A DNA stretch of 64,000 bases from Acidimicrobiaceae bacterium (GTDB lineage: Bacteria > Actinomycetota > Acidimicrobiia > Acidimicrobiales > RAAP-2). Positions 1 through 8,817 of the stretch are shown piece by piece. Numbering within the stretch: the stretch's first letter is position 1; the number at the start of each line of letters is the position of its first letter. The position numbers and the translations under genes were made by a program. The notes beneath the pieces were generated by a model. It made no database searches. It saw nothing but the letters and a program-made list of their open reading frames with translations, and was not told the origin of the DNA. The DNA lies in the NCBI GenBank assembly GCA_003158855.1, contig PMLJ01000034.1, forward strand, positions 62,001 to 126,000. The letters run 5' to 3'.

Positions 1-2
1 AC

Positions 3-1067
3 CAACAGGGCTACAAGCTCTGGGCCGCTGACGTCAACGCCTCGGGTGGTCTGCTTGGTCACAAGGTCGTGTTGGACATTACGTCCGACGCGTCCAGCCC
101 GACCCAGGTCGTCACCAACTACCAGAAGTTGATTTCGGTCGACCACGACAATCTGACCTTCGGTCCGTTCTCGACGTTGCTGACACTTCCGGCGGCTCAG
201 ACTGTCAATCGCTACGGGTACGCAATGATCGAGGGCGCCGGTGGTGGGCCTTCGGTGTTCCAGGCCGGACTGAAGAACGTGTTCGACGTGACCCTGCCGG
301 TTGCCTACGACCTGAAGCCGTTCGCCACGTGGCTCACGTCGTTGCCCGCGAGCACTCGTCCAAAGACCATCTCGTACGTGACCTCGAACGACCCGTTCAC
401 CCAGCCCGTGGTCCAGGAAGCACAGAAGCTCATCGGCAAGTCGGTGAAGACGGTGTACAACAAGGTCTTCCCCGCGGAAGCGACTGACTACACCTCCATC
501 GCAGACGCGGTCGCCGCGGCGAAGGCGCAAGTCGTGGTGCTGGGCTCGGTAGACGTGCCAACGGTCTCTGCATTCATGCAGGCGTTCGAGCAGGCGCACT
601 ACACGCCCAAGGCGTTCATCGCGACCGCTGGTCCTGACCAGGGTGCGTCATTCATCAAGGCAGTTGGCGCAGGTAACGCCGACGGCATGATGGTTCCGAA
701 CTCGTGGTACGGCGGCTCGAAGAACGCGGCGAGCCGGAAGATGGTTGCCGAGTACGTGAAGAAGTACGGCGGCACGGCAGCCGGCGTCAACGCGGACATC
801 GCCGAGGCCTACTCGGTTGGTCAGGTCATGGCTCAGGCCGTCACCGCAACCAAGGGCTTCAGCAACACGGCCATCATCAAGTACCTGCACTCGGGCGCCA
901 CGCTCAGCAGTGTCCAGGGCTCGGTGAAGTTCGACGCGCTGGGTGAGAACACCGCCCAGACGGCGTACACCTTCCAGTGGCAGGGCGCGAAGTTCGTCGA
1001 GGTCAACCCGGTGAGCGACCCCGGCGCGGTCAAGGTGCTCTTCCCGAAGCCAGCTTGGGGGAAATAG
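3..1067 (+). CDS. ABC transporter substrate-binding protein, branched-chain amino-acid type (5' end outside window)
   Basis: This is the extracellular solute-binding component of a LIV-type ABC importer, which would hand its ligand to the LivHM permease encoded next. The reading frame is already open at base 3 (QQGYKLWAADVNASGGLLGH), which matches the start of the periplasmic-binding fold of LivK-like proteins, so the ATG at 69 in the ORF track is not the true start. The signal peptide and lipobox lie outside the window. The protein ends four bases before livH. The substrate cannot be read from sequence; LIV-type proteins bind branched-chain amino acids, amides, urea or aromatic acids. The downstream catabolic genes suggest a carbon substrate taken up for breakdown. 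Confidence 0.9.
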   Translation, partial: QQGYKLWAADVNASGGLLGHKVVLDITSDASSPTQVVTNYQKLISVDHDNLTFGPFSTLLTLPAAQTVNRYGYAMIEGAGGGPSVFQAGLKNVFDVTLPVAYDLKPFATWLTSLPASTRPKTISYVTSNDPFTQPVVQEAQKLIGKSVKTVYNKVFPAEATDYTSIADAVAAAKAQVVVLGSVDVPTVSAFMQAFEQAHYTPKAFIATAGPDQGASFIKAVGAGNADGMMVPNSWYGGSKNAASRKMVAEYVKKYGGTAAGVNADIAEAYSVGQVMAQAVTATKGFSNTAIIKYLHSGATLSSVQGSVKFDALGENTAQTAYTFQWQGAKFVEVNPVSDPGAVKVLFPKPAWGK

Positions 1068-1070
1068 CCC

Positions 1071-1955
1071 TTGAATAGTTCCGCTCTCATCCATGCCGTC
1101 ATTGATGGCGTACTGACCGGTTCGGTCTACGCCCTCATGGCAACGGGGTTGACTCTCATCTTCGGAGTGATGGACATCATCAACGTGGCCCAGGGGATCT
1201 TCGTCATCCTCGGTGCCTACTTGAGCTACGCCCTCTCCGTTCACTGGGGTATTGACCCCTTTGTTGGCTTGGTCATCACGATCCCCACGCTTTTTCTGGT
1301 GGGGATCGTGGTGGAGCGGGCGTTCATTGGAAGGCTGAAGGGACCGGAAAAGACCGCCATGTCGATTCTGGTCACGTACGCCATCTCACTGGTCATTGAG
1401 GGATCGTTGAACATGATCTTCTCGGTGAACTACGTCCAGATCTCGGCGTCGTACGTGAACAAGACCTTTCGAATCTTCGGCGTCTACTTCGCGTACATCT
1501 ACGTCTATGGATTCATCATGGCGGCCATTTTGCTGGTCGCGTTGTACGTGATGCTGTATCGAACACGGTTTGGCGCGAGCATTCGAGCATCGTTGGCCGA
1601 CCAAACCGCCGCCGCGCTCGTCGGCATTGACGTCAAGCGGGTCTCCACCATCTGCTTCGGTATCGGCATCGCCGTCACCGCCGCCGGCGGTATGGTCTTC
1701 GGCGCCACCAATGCCTTCAACGCGAGCACGAGCTACGACCTGATTTCGCGTCTCCTGGTCATCATCGTGCTGGGCGGAATGGGAAGTCTGGGTGGAGCGC
1801 TGCTCGCGGGAATCCTCATGGTGACGTTGGAGGACATCGTCGGTGTGGTTTGGTCGCCTGTGTGGTCGATCATCGCCTTCTACATCGTGCTGGTCATCGT
1901 GCTCTCGATCCGACCCCAGGGGCTCTTCGGCAAGCAGTCAGCGAGGGTTGCCTAG
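1071..1955 (+). CDS. livH: Branched-chain amino-acid-type ABC transporter permease LivH
   Basis: Inner-membrane permease of the LIV-type importer, 294 residues, the usual size for LivH. It is strongly hydrophobic with about eight predicted membrane segments. It carries the family's N-terminal stretch (GLTLIFGVMDIINVAQG) and a C-terminal VLGGMGSLGGALLAG motif that is the coupling loop contacting the ATPases. The start is TTG, three bases after the stop of the binding protein. The stop (TAG) overlaps the GTG start of livM, so translation is probably coupled. LivH pairs with LivM to form the channel. Confidence 0.93.
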   Translation: MNSSALIHAVIDGVLTGSVYALMATGLTLIFGVMDIINVAQGIFVILGAYLSYALSVHWGIDPFVGLVITIPTLFLVGIVVERAFIGRLKGPEKTAMSILVTYAISLVIEGSLNMIFSVNYVQISASYVNKTFRIFGVYFAYIYVYGFIMAAILLVALYVMLYRTRFGASIRASLADQTAAALVGIDVKRVSTICFGIGIAVTAAGGMVFGATNAFNASTSYDLISRLLVIIVLGGMGSLGGALLAGILMVTLEDIVGVVWSPVWSIIAFYIVLVIVLSIRPQGLFGKQSARVA

Positions 1956-2956
1956 TGCTAAAGAAGAAAGTGAATCTGTTGTGGCTCGTCGCGCTCGCAA
2001 TCGCGCTCTTCGTGCCGAACATCATCACCAATCCGGCGTATCGCCAGATTGCCGTCATCACGCTCATCTTCACGGCGTGCGCGACATCGTGGAACATGTT
2101 CTCCGGCTATTCGGGCTACGTGGCGCTTGGTTCGGCGGCCTTCTACGGCACCGGGGCCTACACCATGGCCCTGCTGTCACTTCACCTGCACGTGCACGCC
2201 GGTGGCGACATGTTCTGGCTGGTGCCGGTAGGCGGTCTCGCAGCGATGCTCATGGCGATACCGATCGGCCTCATTGCATTGAGGGTCCGACGACACACCT
2301 TCGTGGTGATCACCATCGCGATCTTCTTCGTCTTCCAACTCGCCGCCATCAACTTCGGTTTCACCGGCGGCACCGGCGGCCTGACGCTGCCCTACATTCC
2401 CTGGATGATCCAGAGCTACCACGTGCCCTTCTATTACGTGGCGTTGACGATGCTGGTCTTCGCCATCGCGCTCTCGGCTTCGGTGCGTCGCTCGCGATTC
2501 GGACTCCAGCTCCTCGCCATCCGCGATGACGAGGATCGCGCGCTGGGGCTCGGCGTCAAGGTCTTCCCGGTCAAGCTCACGGGCTTCGCAATGTCGGCCT
2601 TCACCATTGGCATGGGTGGCGCCCTCTACGCGATGATGCAGGGCCAGATCTACCCGCAGTTCGTCTTCGACCCGATCTTCGACATCTCGATTGCGCTGAT
2701 GGCGTTCTTCGGAGGCTTCGGCACGCTGCTCGGGCCAATCCTGGGCGGCCTCGTGCTCGAATCCTCGCAGCAGTACCTGACGGTCACGTACTCGAACGGT
2801 TCGTTGTACCTCATCCTCTTCGGCGTGCTGTTCCTGCTGGTGGTCCTGTTCATGCCCCAGGGCATCGTGGTGTTCATCCGTGATTGGTGGGCCAAGCGCC
2901 AGGACCGGCTGGCCGCCGCGAATGAAGCGGTCGGCGCGCAGGGAGGCAACTCATGA
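1955..2956 (+). CDS. livM: Branched-chain amino-acid-type ABC transporter permease LivM
   Basis: Second permease of the LIV importer, about 333 residues. The ORF track opens at 1850 inside livH, but the likely start is the GTG at 1955, which overlaps the livH stop (TAGTG) and gives MLKKKVNLLWLVALAIALF, a normal first membrane segment. Family features are GYSGYVALGSAAFYGTGAY and FFGGFGTLLGPILGG near the C-terminus, the ATPase-coupling region. The stop overlaps the livG start by four bases (ATGA). Confidence 0.92.
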   Translation: MLKKKVNLLWLVALAIALFVPNIITNPAYRQIAVITLIFTACATSWNMFSGYSGYVALGSAAFYGTGAYTMALLSLHLHVHAGGDMFWLVPVGGLAAMLMAIPIGLIALRVRRHTFVVITIAIFFVFQLAAINFGFTGGTGGLTLPYIPWMIQSYHVPFYYVALTMLVFAIALSASVRRSRFGLQLLAIRDDEDRALGLGVKVFPVKLTGFAMSAFTIGMGGALYAMMQGQIYPQFVFDPIFDISIALMAFFGGFGTLLGPILGGLVLESSQQYLTVTYSNGSLYLILFGVLFLLVVLFMPQGIVVFIRDWWAKRQDRLAAANEAVGAQGGNS

Positions 2957-3732
2957 CGACACTTCTCAGCGCCCAAGGGATCTCGAAGCACTTCGGCGGA
3001 GTCAACGCGCTCAATCTCTGTTCGCTCGACGTCGAGAAGGGGAGCATCACCGGACTCATTGGTCCGAACGGATCGGGAAAGACGACGCTCTTCAACGTCA
3101 TCACTGGCTACGTCAAGCCCGACACCGGAACGGTCACCTTCGACGGGCGCGACATCACCAATGCCCGACCCGACAAGGTCTTCGCCCTGGGCGTCGGACG
3201 CACGTTCCAGCTCACTCGAATCTTCGCTCGGATCACGGTCCTGGAGAACATGCTGGTCGCCACGCAACGCGAGGAGAGCTGGCTGCGGGGACTCACCCGA
3301 TCGATGTCATCCAAGTCCGAGCTGGACTCTGCCATGGAGTGGCTGGACTTCGTCGGGATCGCCCGCCTGGCCAAACTGCCCGCCGGTTCGCTCTCCTACG
3401 GGCAGCGGAAGCTGCTGGAGCTGGCCTACGTGCTCGTGGCGGACCCCGACGTGGTCCTGCTCGACGAACCGGCCGGCGGCGTCAACCTCACGCTCATCAA
3501 CGTGATCAGCGAGAAGATCCGCGCTCTCAACAAGGAAGGCAAGACCTTCTTGATCGTCGAGCACAACATGGAGTTCGTCATGAATCTCTGCGACGCGGTG
3601 ACCGTGATGCACCAGGGAACGAACCTCGTGTCGGGCTCACCCACAGAGGTCCGCAACAACCCGCTCGTGCTCGACGCCTACCTGGGCGGCGGCGAAGAAG
3701 AGGACGCCACCGAGGAGGTCGCCAATGGCTGA
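2953..3732 (+). CDS. livG: LIV-type ABC transporter ATP-binding protein LivG
   Basis: Cytoplasmic ATPase that drives the importer, 259 residues. Walker A is GPNGSGKTT near residue 38, the signature motif is LSYGQRKLLELA, and Walker B is VVLLDEPAGGVN followed by the switch histidine in LIVEHNME. The LivG-specific long insert between Walker A and the signature is present. The signature reads SYGQ rather than the more common SGGQ; this is usual in LivG. It overlaps livM and livF by a few bases on either side. Confidence 0.95.
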   Translation: MTTLLSAQGISKHFGGVNALNLCSLDVEKGSITGLIGPNGSGKTTLFNVITGYVKPDTGTVTFDGRDITNARPDKVFALGVGRTFQLTRIFARITVLENMLVATQREESWLRGLTRSMSSKSELDSAMEWLDFVGIARLAKLPAGSLSYGQRKLLELAYVLVADPDVVLLDEPAGGVNLTLINVISEKIRALNKEGKTFLIVEHNMEFVMNLCDAVTVMHQGTNLVSGSPTEVRNNPLVLDAYLGGGEEEDATEEVANG

Positions 3733-4465
3733 GTCCGAAGCTTTCGTGCGCTTTGATGGAGTCGTTGCCGGCTACGGCGGCGGCGACGTGTTGAAGGGCG
3801 TGACCTTCGACGTCCCCAAGGGCGGCGTGACGTGCATCGTGGGGCCCAACGGTTCTGGCAAGTCCACGCTGCTGAAGACGGTGAGCGGCCTGGTCCGTCC
3901 CCGCCTCGGGGAGATCTGGTTCAAGGGCCAGCAGCTCGTGGGGCTGAGCCCGAAGGAGATCCTGCGTCTCGGAGTCGTGCAGGTCCCCCAGAATCACAGC
4001 CTCTTTCGAGAGATGACGGTGCACGAGAACGTCGAGCTCGGAGCATTCCTCGTGAAGGACAAGAAGGTCATCGCCGAGCGGATGGACACGATCAGAGAGA
4101 TGTTCCCGATCGTCGCCGAACGAGCGAAGGACAAGGCGGGCAGTCTCTCGGGAGGCCAGCAACGCCTCGTTGAGTTTGCCCGGTGCCTGATGCTCGAGCC
4201 CGATCTCGTGGTGCTCGACGAACCCTCGATGGGCCTCGACCCGAAGACCCTGCGTTCAATGTTCGAGACGATCCGGATGATGAACAGCGTCGGTCGAACG
4301 GTGCTGCTCGTCGAGCAGAATGCCCGCCAGGCGCTGAAGATGAGCCACTTCGGCGTGGTGCTGGAGAACGGCCAGGTCCGTCTGTCGGGCACCGGCACTG
4401 AGGTCTTGAACAACCCCGAAATCGGTGCCCTGTATCTGGGCGGCACGATTGAGCACACGAAATAG
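3725..4465 (+). CDS. livF: LIV-type ABC transporter ATP-binding protein LivF
   Basis: Second ATPase of the importer, 246 residues, forming a heterodimer with LivG. Walker A is GPNGSGKST, the signature is LSGGQQRLVEFA, and Walker B is LVVLDEPSMGLDP with the switch His replaced by the Gln/Asn-type LLVEQNARQAL that is typical of LivF. The start ATG lies eight bases inside the end of livG. A 40-base gap separates it from the dehydrogenase that follows, and no terminator is visible, so the catabolic genes are probably in the same transcript. Confidence 0.95.
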   Translation: MAESEAFVRFDGVVAGYGGGDVLKGVTFDVPKGGVTCIVGPNGSGKSTLLKTVSGLVRPRLGEIWFKGQQLVGLSPKEILRLGVVQVPQNHSLFREMTVHENVELGAFLVKDKKVIAERMDTIREMFPIVAERAKDKAGSLSGGQQRLVEFARCLMLEPDLVVLDEPSMGLDPKTLRSMFETIRMMNSVGRTVLLVEQNARQALKMSHFGVVLENGQVRLSGTGTEVLNNPEIGALYLGGTIEHTK

Positions 4466-4505
4466 ATGAGCAGCAGCACACCGAGCGCTGTGGAGAGGAC
4501 GAGCA

Positions 4506-5444
4506 ATGAGTGAGAACAGGATCCGAATCGGTTGGATTGGTTGCGGTCGCATGGGAACCGCGATGGCCAAGCGCCTGGTGGTCGCCGGCAACGACGTCAC
4601 CGTCACGAACCGCACCAGGTCGAAGGCCGAAGTGCTTGGCGAGCTGGGGGCCAAGGTCGTCGACAGCCCGCGCGATCTCGCAACCTGCGACATCGTGTTC
4701 ATCATGGTGTCGGCCAACGCGGACCTGGTGGAAGTAACGTCGGGCGCCCAGGGCGTGCTGTCGGATCCCGAGCACGCGCCCACGATCGTGGTGGACTGCT
4801 CGACCGTGTCCACCGAGACCTCGGCGAGCGTGCGCGAATCGTGCTCGTCGCGCGGGGCGGCATTCCTCGCTGCGCCCGTCAGCGGGAACCCCAAGGTCGT
4901 GAGTGCCGGCCAGCTGACGCTGGCGGTTTCGGGCACGCGCGACGCCTTTGACAGGGTTCGCCCGTACTTCGATCAGCTGGGCCAGGGGGTCACCTACGTC
5001 GGCGACGGCGAAGTGGCTCGGCTCGTGAAGATCTGCCACAACATGATGCTCGGCGTCGTCACCCAGGCCATGGCCGAGATCACCGTCCTCGCCGAGCGCG
5101 GTGGCATCAAGCGCAGCGACTGGCTGGAGTTCTTGAACAACTCGGTGATGGGCTCGACGTTCACGCGCTACAAGTCCCCGGCCTTCGTGAACCTCGACTT
5201 CAAGCCGACCTTCACGCCGACGCTGCTGCGCAAGGACTTCGATCTCGGAATGGCCGCCGCCTACCGGCTCGACGTGCCGATGCCCGTCTCGGCGCTCTGC
5301 ACCGAGATCGTAAAGAGCGCGATCGGCGCCGGGTACGTGGACGAAGACTTCGCGGTGCTGCTCCTCGAGGCGGCCCGCGGAGCGGGACTCAAGATGGAGC
5401 CGGAGAACATCGAAGTGGATGACGGACTGAGCGGGGTGAAGTAA
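4506..5444 (+). CDS. NAD(P)-binding beta-hydroxyacid dehydrogenase (3-hydroxyisobutyrate dehydrogenase family)
   Basis: Oxidises a beta-hydroxyacid to the semialdehyde or keto form with NAD(P)+. It is 312 residues long. The N-terminal Rossmann motif is WIGCGRMGTAMAKRL, followed by VTVTNRT, where Asn-Arg-Thr suggests NADP preference. The catalytic Lys sits in RLVKICHNMMLG, and the substrate-binding stretch SAPVSGxP of the family appears as AAPVSGNPK. It belongs to the operon with the LIV transporter and M24 protein, and its stop overlaps the next start (TAATG). The exact substrate is unknown; relatives act on 3-hydroxyisobutyrate, tartronate semialdehyde or short hydroxyacids. Confidence 0.88.
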   Translation: MSENRIRIGWIGCGRMGTAMAKRLVVAGNDVTVTNRTRSKAEVLGELGAKVVDSPRDLATCDIVFIMVSANADLVEVTSGAQGVLSDPEHAPTIVVDCSTVSTETSASVRESCSSRGAAFLAAPVSGNPKVVSAGQLTLAVSGTRDAFDRVRPYFDQLGQGVTYVGDGEVARLVKICHNMMLGVVTQAMAEITVLAERGGIKRSDWLEFLNNSVMGSTFTRYKSPAFVNLDFKPTFTPTLLRKDFDLGMAAAYRLDVPMPVSALCTEIVKSAIGAGYVDEDFAVLLLEAARGAGLKMEPENIEVDDGLSGVK

Positions 5445-6694
5445 TGCGCGACGGATTTGGACCAACGATGATGACGCCCGGACACATGGGCGTGGACTAC
5501 GAGACCCGCGTCGATTTCGATCGTCTGCGCGACTACCGCCTGGCTCGCGCTCGCGAGGCCCTGGAGGCCAGCGAGTTCGGCGCCTTGCTACTCTTTGACT
5601 TCTACAACATCCGTTACGTGTCTGGCACCTGGGTCGGTGGTGCGCTCGGCGACAAGATGACGAGGTACTGCCTGCTCACGCGCGGTGGCGAGCCAATGGT
5701 GTGGGACTTCGGATCGGCAGCCCGCCACCACAAGTTGTTCTCCCCCTGGCTCGAGCCAGACAACTGTCGCGCCGGCATGCTCGGCCTTCGCGGCGCGATC
5801 GCGCCGCGCGCGGGACTCTTCGAGTCCGCGGTGAAGGAACTGGTGGGGATCCTGGCGGACCAGGGAGTCCTCGGTCAGCCAATTGGGATCGACATCGTCG
5901 AGCTTCCTTTCCTCTTCGAGATGCAAAAGGCCGGCGTCGAGGTTCGAGACGCCCAGCAGACCATGCTCGACGCGCGCCAGATCAAGAACCAGGATGAGCT
6001 GATGCTCCTCTCCCAGGCGGCAGCGATGGTCGACGGCGTCTACCAGGACATCTTCGAGGCACTGAAGCCGGGGGTTCGTGAGAACGAAATCGTGGCGCTG
6101 GCGAACAAGCGTCTGTACGAGATGGGTTCGGACCAGGTCGAAGCGATCAACGCGATTTCGGGCGAGCGCTGCAACCCCCACCCGCACAACTTCACCGACC
6201 GCATCATCCGCCCCGGCGACCAGGCATTCTTCGACATCATCCACTCGTACAACGGCTACCGCACGTGCTACTACCGGACACTCGCGGTGGGCAGCTCCAC
6301 GGCGCCCCAGCGTGACGCGTACACCCAAGCCCGCGAATGGATGGATAAGGCCATCGACCTCGTGCGTCCCGGGATCGGCACCGACCAGATCGCCAAGGCC
6401 TGGCCCGCCGCGACGGAGTTCGGCTTCGACAACGAGATGGCCGCCTTCGGTCTGCAGTTCGGACACGGACTCGGACTCGGCCTGCACGAGCGACCCGTCA
6501 TCAGCCGCCTCAACTCGTTCATCGATCCGATCGAGCTGAAGGCCGGCATGGTCTTCGCCCTCGAGACGTACTGTCCGGCCACCGATGGAGTATCGGCCGC
6601 GCGTATCGAAGAAGAGATCGTCGTCACGAATGACGGTCCCGCCATCCTCACCAAGTTTCCCGCGCAGGAACTCATGATCGCCAACAAGTACTAG
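5444..6694 (+). CDS. M24 family (creatinase/Xaa-Pro peptidase fold) protein with an incomplete metal site
   Basis: This is a 416-residue pita-bread-fold protein with an N-terminal creatinase-type domain and a C-terminal M24 catalytic domain. The C-terminal His and Glu ligands are recognisable (FGHGLGLGLHERP, FALETYCPATDG and RIEEEIVVTNDG). In true metallopeptidases the first ligand region reads D-x10-D before the TRT; here it is FFDIIHSYNGYRTCYYRT, with Cys where the second Asp belongs. It may therefore be a metal-independent creatinase-like hydrolase or a lyase rather than a peptidase. It is translationally coupled to the dehydrogenase before it and lies nine bases before the E1 alpha gene. 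Confidence 0.82.
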   Translation: MRDGFGPTMMTPGHMGVDYETRVDFDRLRDYRLARAREALEASEFGALLLFDFYNIRYVSGTWVGGALGDKMTRYCLLTRGGEPMVWDFGSAARHHKLFSPWLEPDNCRAGMLGLRGAIAPRAGLFESAVKELVGILADQGVLGQPIGIDIVELPFLFEMQKAGVEVRDAQQTMLDARQIKNQDELMLLSQAAAMVDGVYQDIFEALKPGVRENEIVALANKRLYEMGSDQVEAINAISGERCNPHPHNFTDRIIRPGDQAFFDIIHSYNGYRTCYYRTLAVGSSTAPQRDAYTQAREWMDKAIDLVRPGIGTDQIAKAWPAATEFGFDNEMAAFGLQFGHGLGLGLHERPVISRLNSFIDPIELKAGMVFALETYCPATDGVSAARIEEEIVVTNDGPAILTKFPAQELMIANKY

Positions 6695-6703
6695 GAGAGA
6701 AGA

Positions 6704-7711
6704 ATGTCGACTACTACCACTGTCCCGAATCCCACCGACCTGGAGGGAAAGCTGAACTTGTACCGCAGCCAGCTGGCGCTGCGGCTGTTCGAGCAGCGTG
6801 CCTACGACCTCTTCCTAGAGAATCTGGTCAAGGGAACGAGCCACTTGTCACTCGGGCAAGAGGCCATCGCGGCGGGCTTCGCGGCCGCTATGCGCCCGAC
6901 TGACTGGACGTTCGCGACCTACCGCGGCCACGCCCACACGCTGGCCCGCGGGGTTCCGATGACCCCGGTGCTGGCGGAACTCTTAGGGCGCAGCAACGGC
7001 CTCATGGCCGGCAAGGGCGGCTCGATGCACCTCACCAGCGTCGAGCACGGGGTGATGGGCTCCTACGCCATCATCGGGGCCCACCTGCCCATCGCATGCG
7101 GCGCGGCGTGGAGCGCGCAGTACCGCGGCACCGACCAGGTCGCGGTCTGCTTCTTCGGCGACGGCTCGGTGAACATCGGGGCCTTCCACGAGGCACTCAA
7201 CTTCGCCGCAATCTGGAAGCTGCCGGTGGTCTTCGTGTGCGAGAACAACCTCTGGATGGAGTACACCCGGACGTCCGAGGTGACCGCCGTCGCGAACCCC
7301 GCCGCCGACCGCGCGAGCGCGTACGGGCTCGAGAGCATCATCGTCGACGGCAACGACGCCGACGCGGTCTACGAGATCGCCGCTGCCGCGATCGCCCGGG
7401 CCCGCGAGGGCGGCGGCCCGAGCCTGATCGAGGCCACGACCTACCGCCACGGCGGGCACTCGAGGGCCGACCCGGGCAAGTACCGCCCCGACGCCGAGGT
7501 CGCGGAGTGGTTGGCGAAGGATCCAATCCCTCGCTACCGGGCGCGACTGCTCGAAAAGGGCGCGACCGAGGAGCAGTTGCGCGAGATCGAAGAGTTGGTG
7601 GCGGCAGACGTGGATTTGGCGACCGAAGAAGCCAAGGCTGGCGGCGTTCCCGGCGAAGACCTATTAATGAAGGATGTCTGGGCAGACGGAGGCTCATCAT
7701 GGCGCAACTAA
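6704..7711 (+). CDS. Thiamine-diphosphate-dependent dehydrogenase E1 component, alpha subunit
   Basis: Alpha subunit of a pyruvate/acetoin/branched-chain 2-oxoacid dehydrogenase-type E1, 335 residues. The ThDP-binding motif is GDGSVNIGAFHEALNFAA ending in CENN, and the phosphorylation-loop region TYRHGGHSRADPGKYR is also typical. A good ribosome-binding site (AGGAGAG) precedes the ATG. The gene overlaps the beta-subunit gene by 13 bases. No E2 or E3 gene follows, so it either shares the E2 at 49-50 kb or elsewhere, or acts as a non-complexed ThDP enzyme. The substrate is unknown. Confidence 0.9.
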   Translation: MSTTTTVPNPTDLEGKLNLYRSQLALRLFEQRAYDLFLENLVKGTSHLSLGQEAIAAGFAAAMRPTDWTFATYRGHAHTLARGVPMTPVLAELLGRSNGLMAGKGGSMHLTSVEHGVMGSYAIIGAHLPIACGAAWSAQYRGTDQVAVCFFGDGSVNIGAFHEALNFAAIWKLPVVFVCENNLWMEYTRTSEVTAVANPAADRASAYGLESIIVDGNDADAVYEIAAAAIARAREGGGPSLIEATTYRHGGHSRADPGKYRPDAEVAEWLAKDPIPRYRARLLEKGATEEQLREIEELVAADVDLATEEAKAGGVPGEDLLMKDVWADGGSSWRN

Positions 7712-8676
7712 CCTTTCGCGAGGCAATCGCACGCGGCATCGCACAAGAGATGCGCCGCGACGAGTCGATCGTCTTTCTGGGCGAGGACATAGGCGCGGCG
7801 GGCGGGGTCTTCAAGGGCACCGTAGGCCTGCTCGAGGAGTTCGGGGGAGTACGAGTGCGCGACACCCCCATCAGCGAGCAGGCGATCCTCGGAGCAGCGA
7901 TGGGTGCCGCGATGACCGGATTGAAGCCCATCGCGGAGATCATGTTCGCGGACTTCTTCGCCGTGTGCTGGGACATCGTCGTGAACGAGATCGCGAAGAG
8001 CCGTTACATGACCAACGGACAGATGACCTTCCCGCTGGTGATCCGTTCGGGCAACGGTGGCGGGCTGCGCTTCGGCGCCCAGCACTCCCAGAGCGTGGAG
8101 AACTGGGCAATGATGGTGCCGGGCTTGAAGGTCGTCGTGCCGTCGAATGCGCTTGACGTCATTGGCCTGATGGCGGCCGCGATCCGTGACCCCGACCCGG
8201 TGATCTTCCTCGAGGCCAAGGTTCTCTACTCGTCGAAGATGGACGTGCCCGACGGCGAGATCGTCGATACGCTCGGGTCCGCGAAGGTGCTTCGTCAAGG
8301 CTCCGACGCCACCCTCGTGGCGCTCGGCGCCATGGTGCCCAAGGCCATCGCCGCCGCCGACGAGCTGGCCGAAATGGGCATCGACTGCACGGTCGTCGAC
8401 GTCCGCTCGCTGGTGCCGCTCGACACCACGACGCTGTTGCGCGAGATCTCGGCGACGGGACGTTTGTTCACGGTCGAGGAGAATCCGCGGCTGTGCGGCT
8501 GGGGCGGGGAGCTTGCGTCAATCGTGAGCGAGGAGATCTTCTACGATCTCGACGGGCCGATAGTCCGCATCACGACCCCGCATATCCCGCTTCCGGCGGC
8601 CGATGCCCTCGAGGACATGGCGATTCCCTCAATCGAAAGAATCGTCACGACGGTCTCGAAGTCGATGAATTCGTAG
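7699..8676 (+). CDS. Thiamine-diphosphate-dependent dehydrogenase E1 component, beta subunit
   Basis: Beta subunit of the same E1 enzyme, about 325 residues. The ORF track opens too early (7096); the ATG at 7699 gives MAQLTFREAIARGIAQEM, the standard family start. Typical features are FLGEDIGAAGGVFKGT, RVRDTPISEQAILGAAMGAA and the C-terminal transketolase domain VVDVRSLVPLD and FTVEENPRLCGWGGE. It is the last gene of the operon and is followed within 15 bases by a strong hairpin terminator. Confidence 0.92.
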   Translation: MAQLTFREAIARGIAQEMRRDESIVFLGEDIGAAGGVFKGTVGLLEEFGGVRVRDTPISEQAILGAAMGAAMTGLKPIAEIMFADFFAVCWDIVVNEIAKSRYMTNGQMTFPLVIRSGNGGGLRFGAQHSQSVENWAMMVPGLKVVVPSNALDVIGLMAAAIRDPDPVIFLEAKVLYSSKMDVPDGEIVDTLGSAKVLRQGSDATLVALGAMVPKAIAAADELAEMGIDCTVVDVRSLVPLDTTTLLREISATGRLFTVEENPRLCGWGGELASIVSEEIFYDLDGPIVRITTPHIPLPAADALEDMAIPSIERIVTTVSKSMNS

Positions 8677-8689
8677 TAGTCAGGTCCCC

Positions 8690-8741
8690 CCGGCGCTCGG
8701 GGCGTTCGATCTCGGTCGGGCGTCACGAGCGCCGGTTCTTT
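8690..8741 (+). terminator. Rho-independent terminator of the LIV/E1 operon
   Basis: A perfect 10-bp inverted repeat (CCGGCGCTCG and CGAGCGCCGG) with a 26-base loop is followed by TTCTTT, immediately after the E1 beta stop codon. Confidence 0.75.
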
Positions 8742-8817
8742 GGCTTCTCCGTCTGGAGCCCGTTGGCGCATCGATGGTTCCGGTGTGTTCTTCGAGAGAG
8801 GCCCGTAGGGTTGGGGC

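Noticed and set aside
4092-5465. 457-codon minus-strand ORF over livF and the dehydrogenase
   Set aside because: No domain, and it covers two well-supported genes on the other strand.
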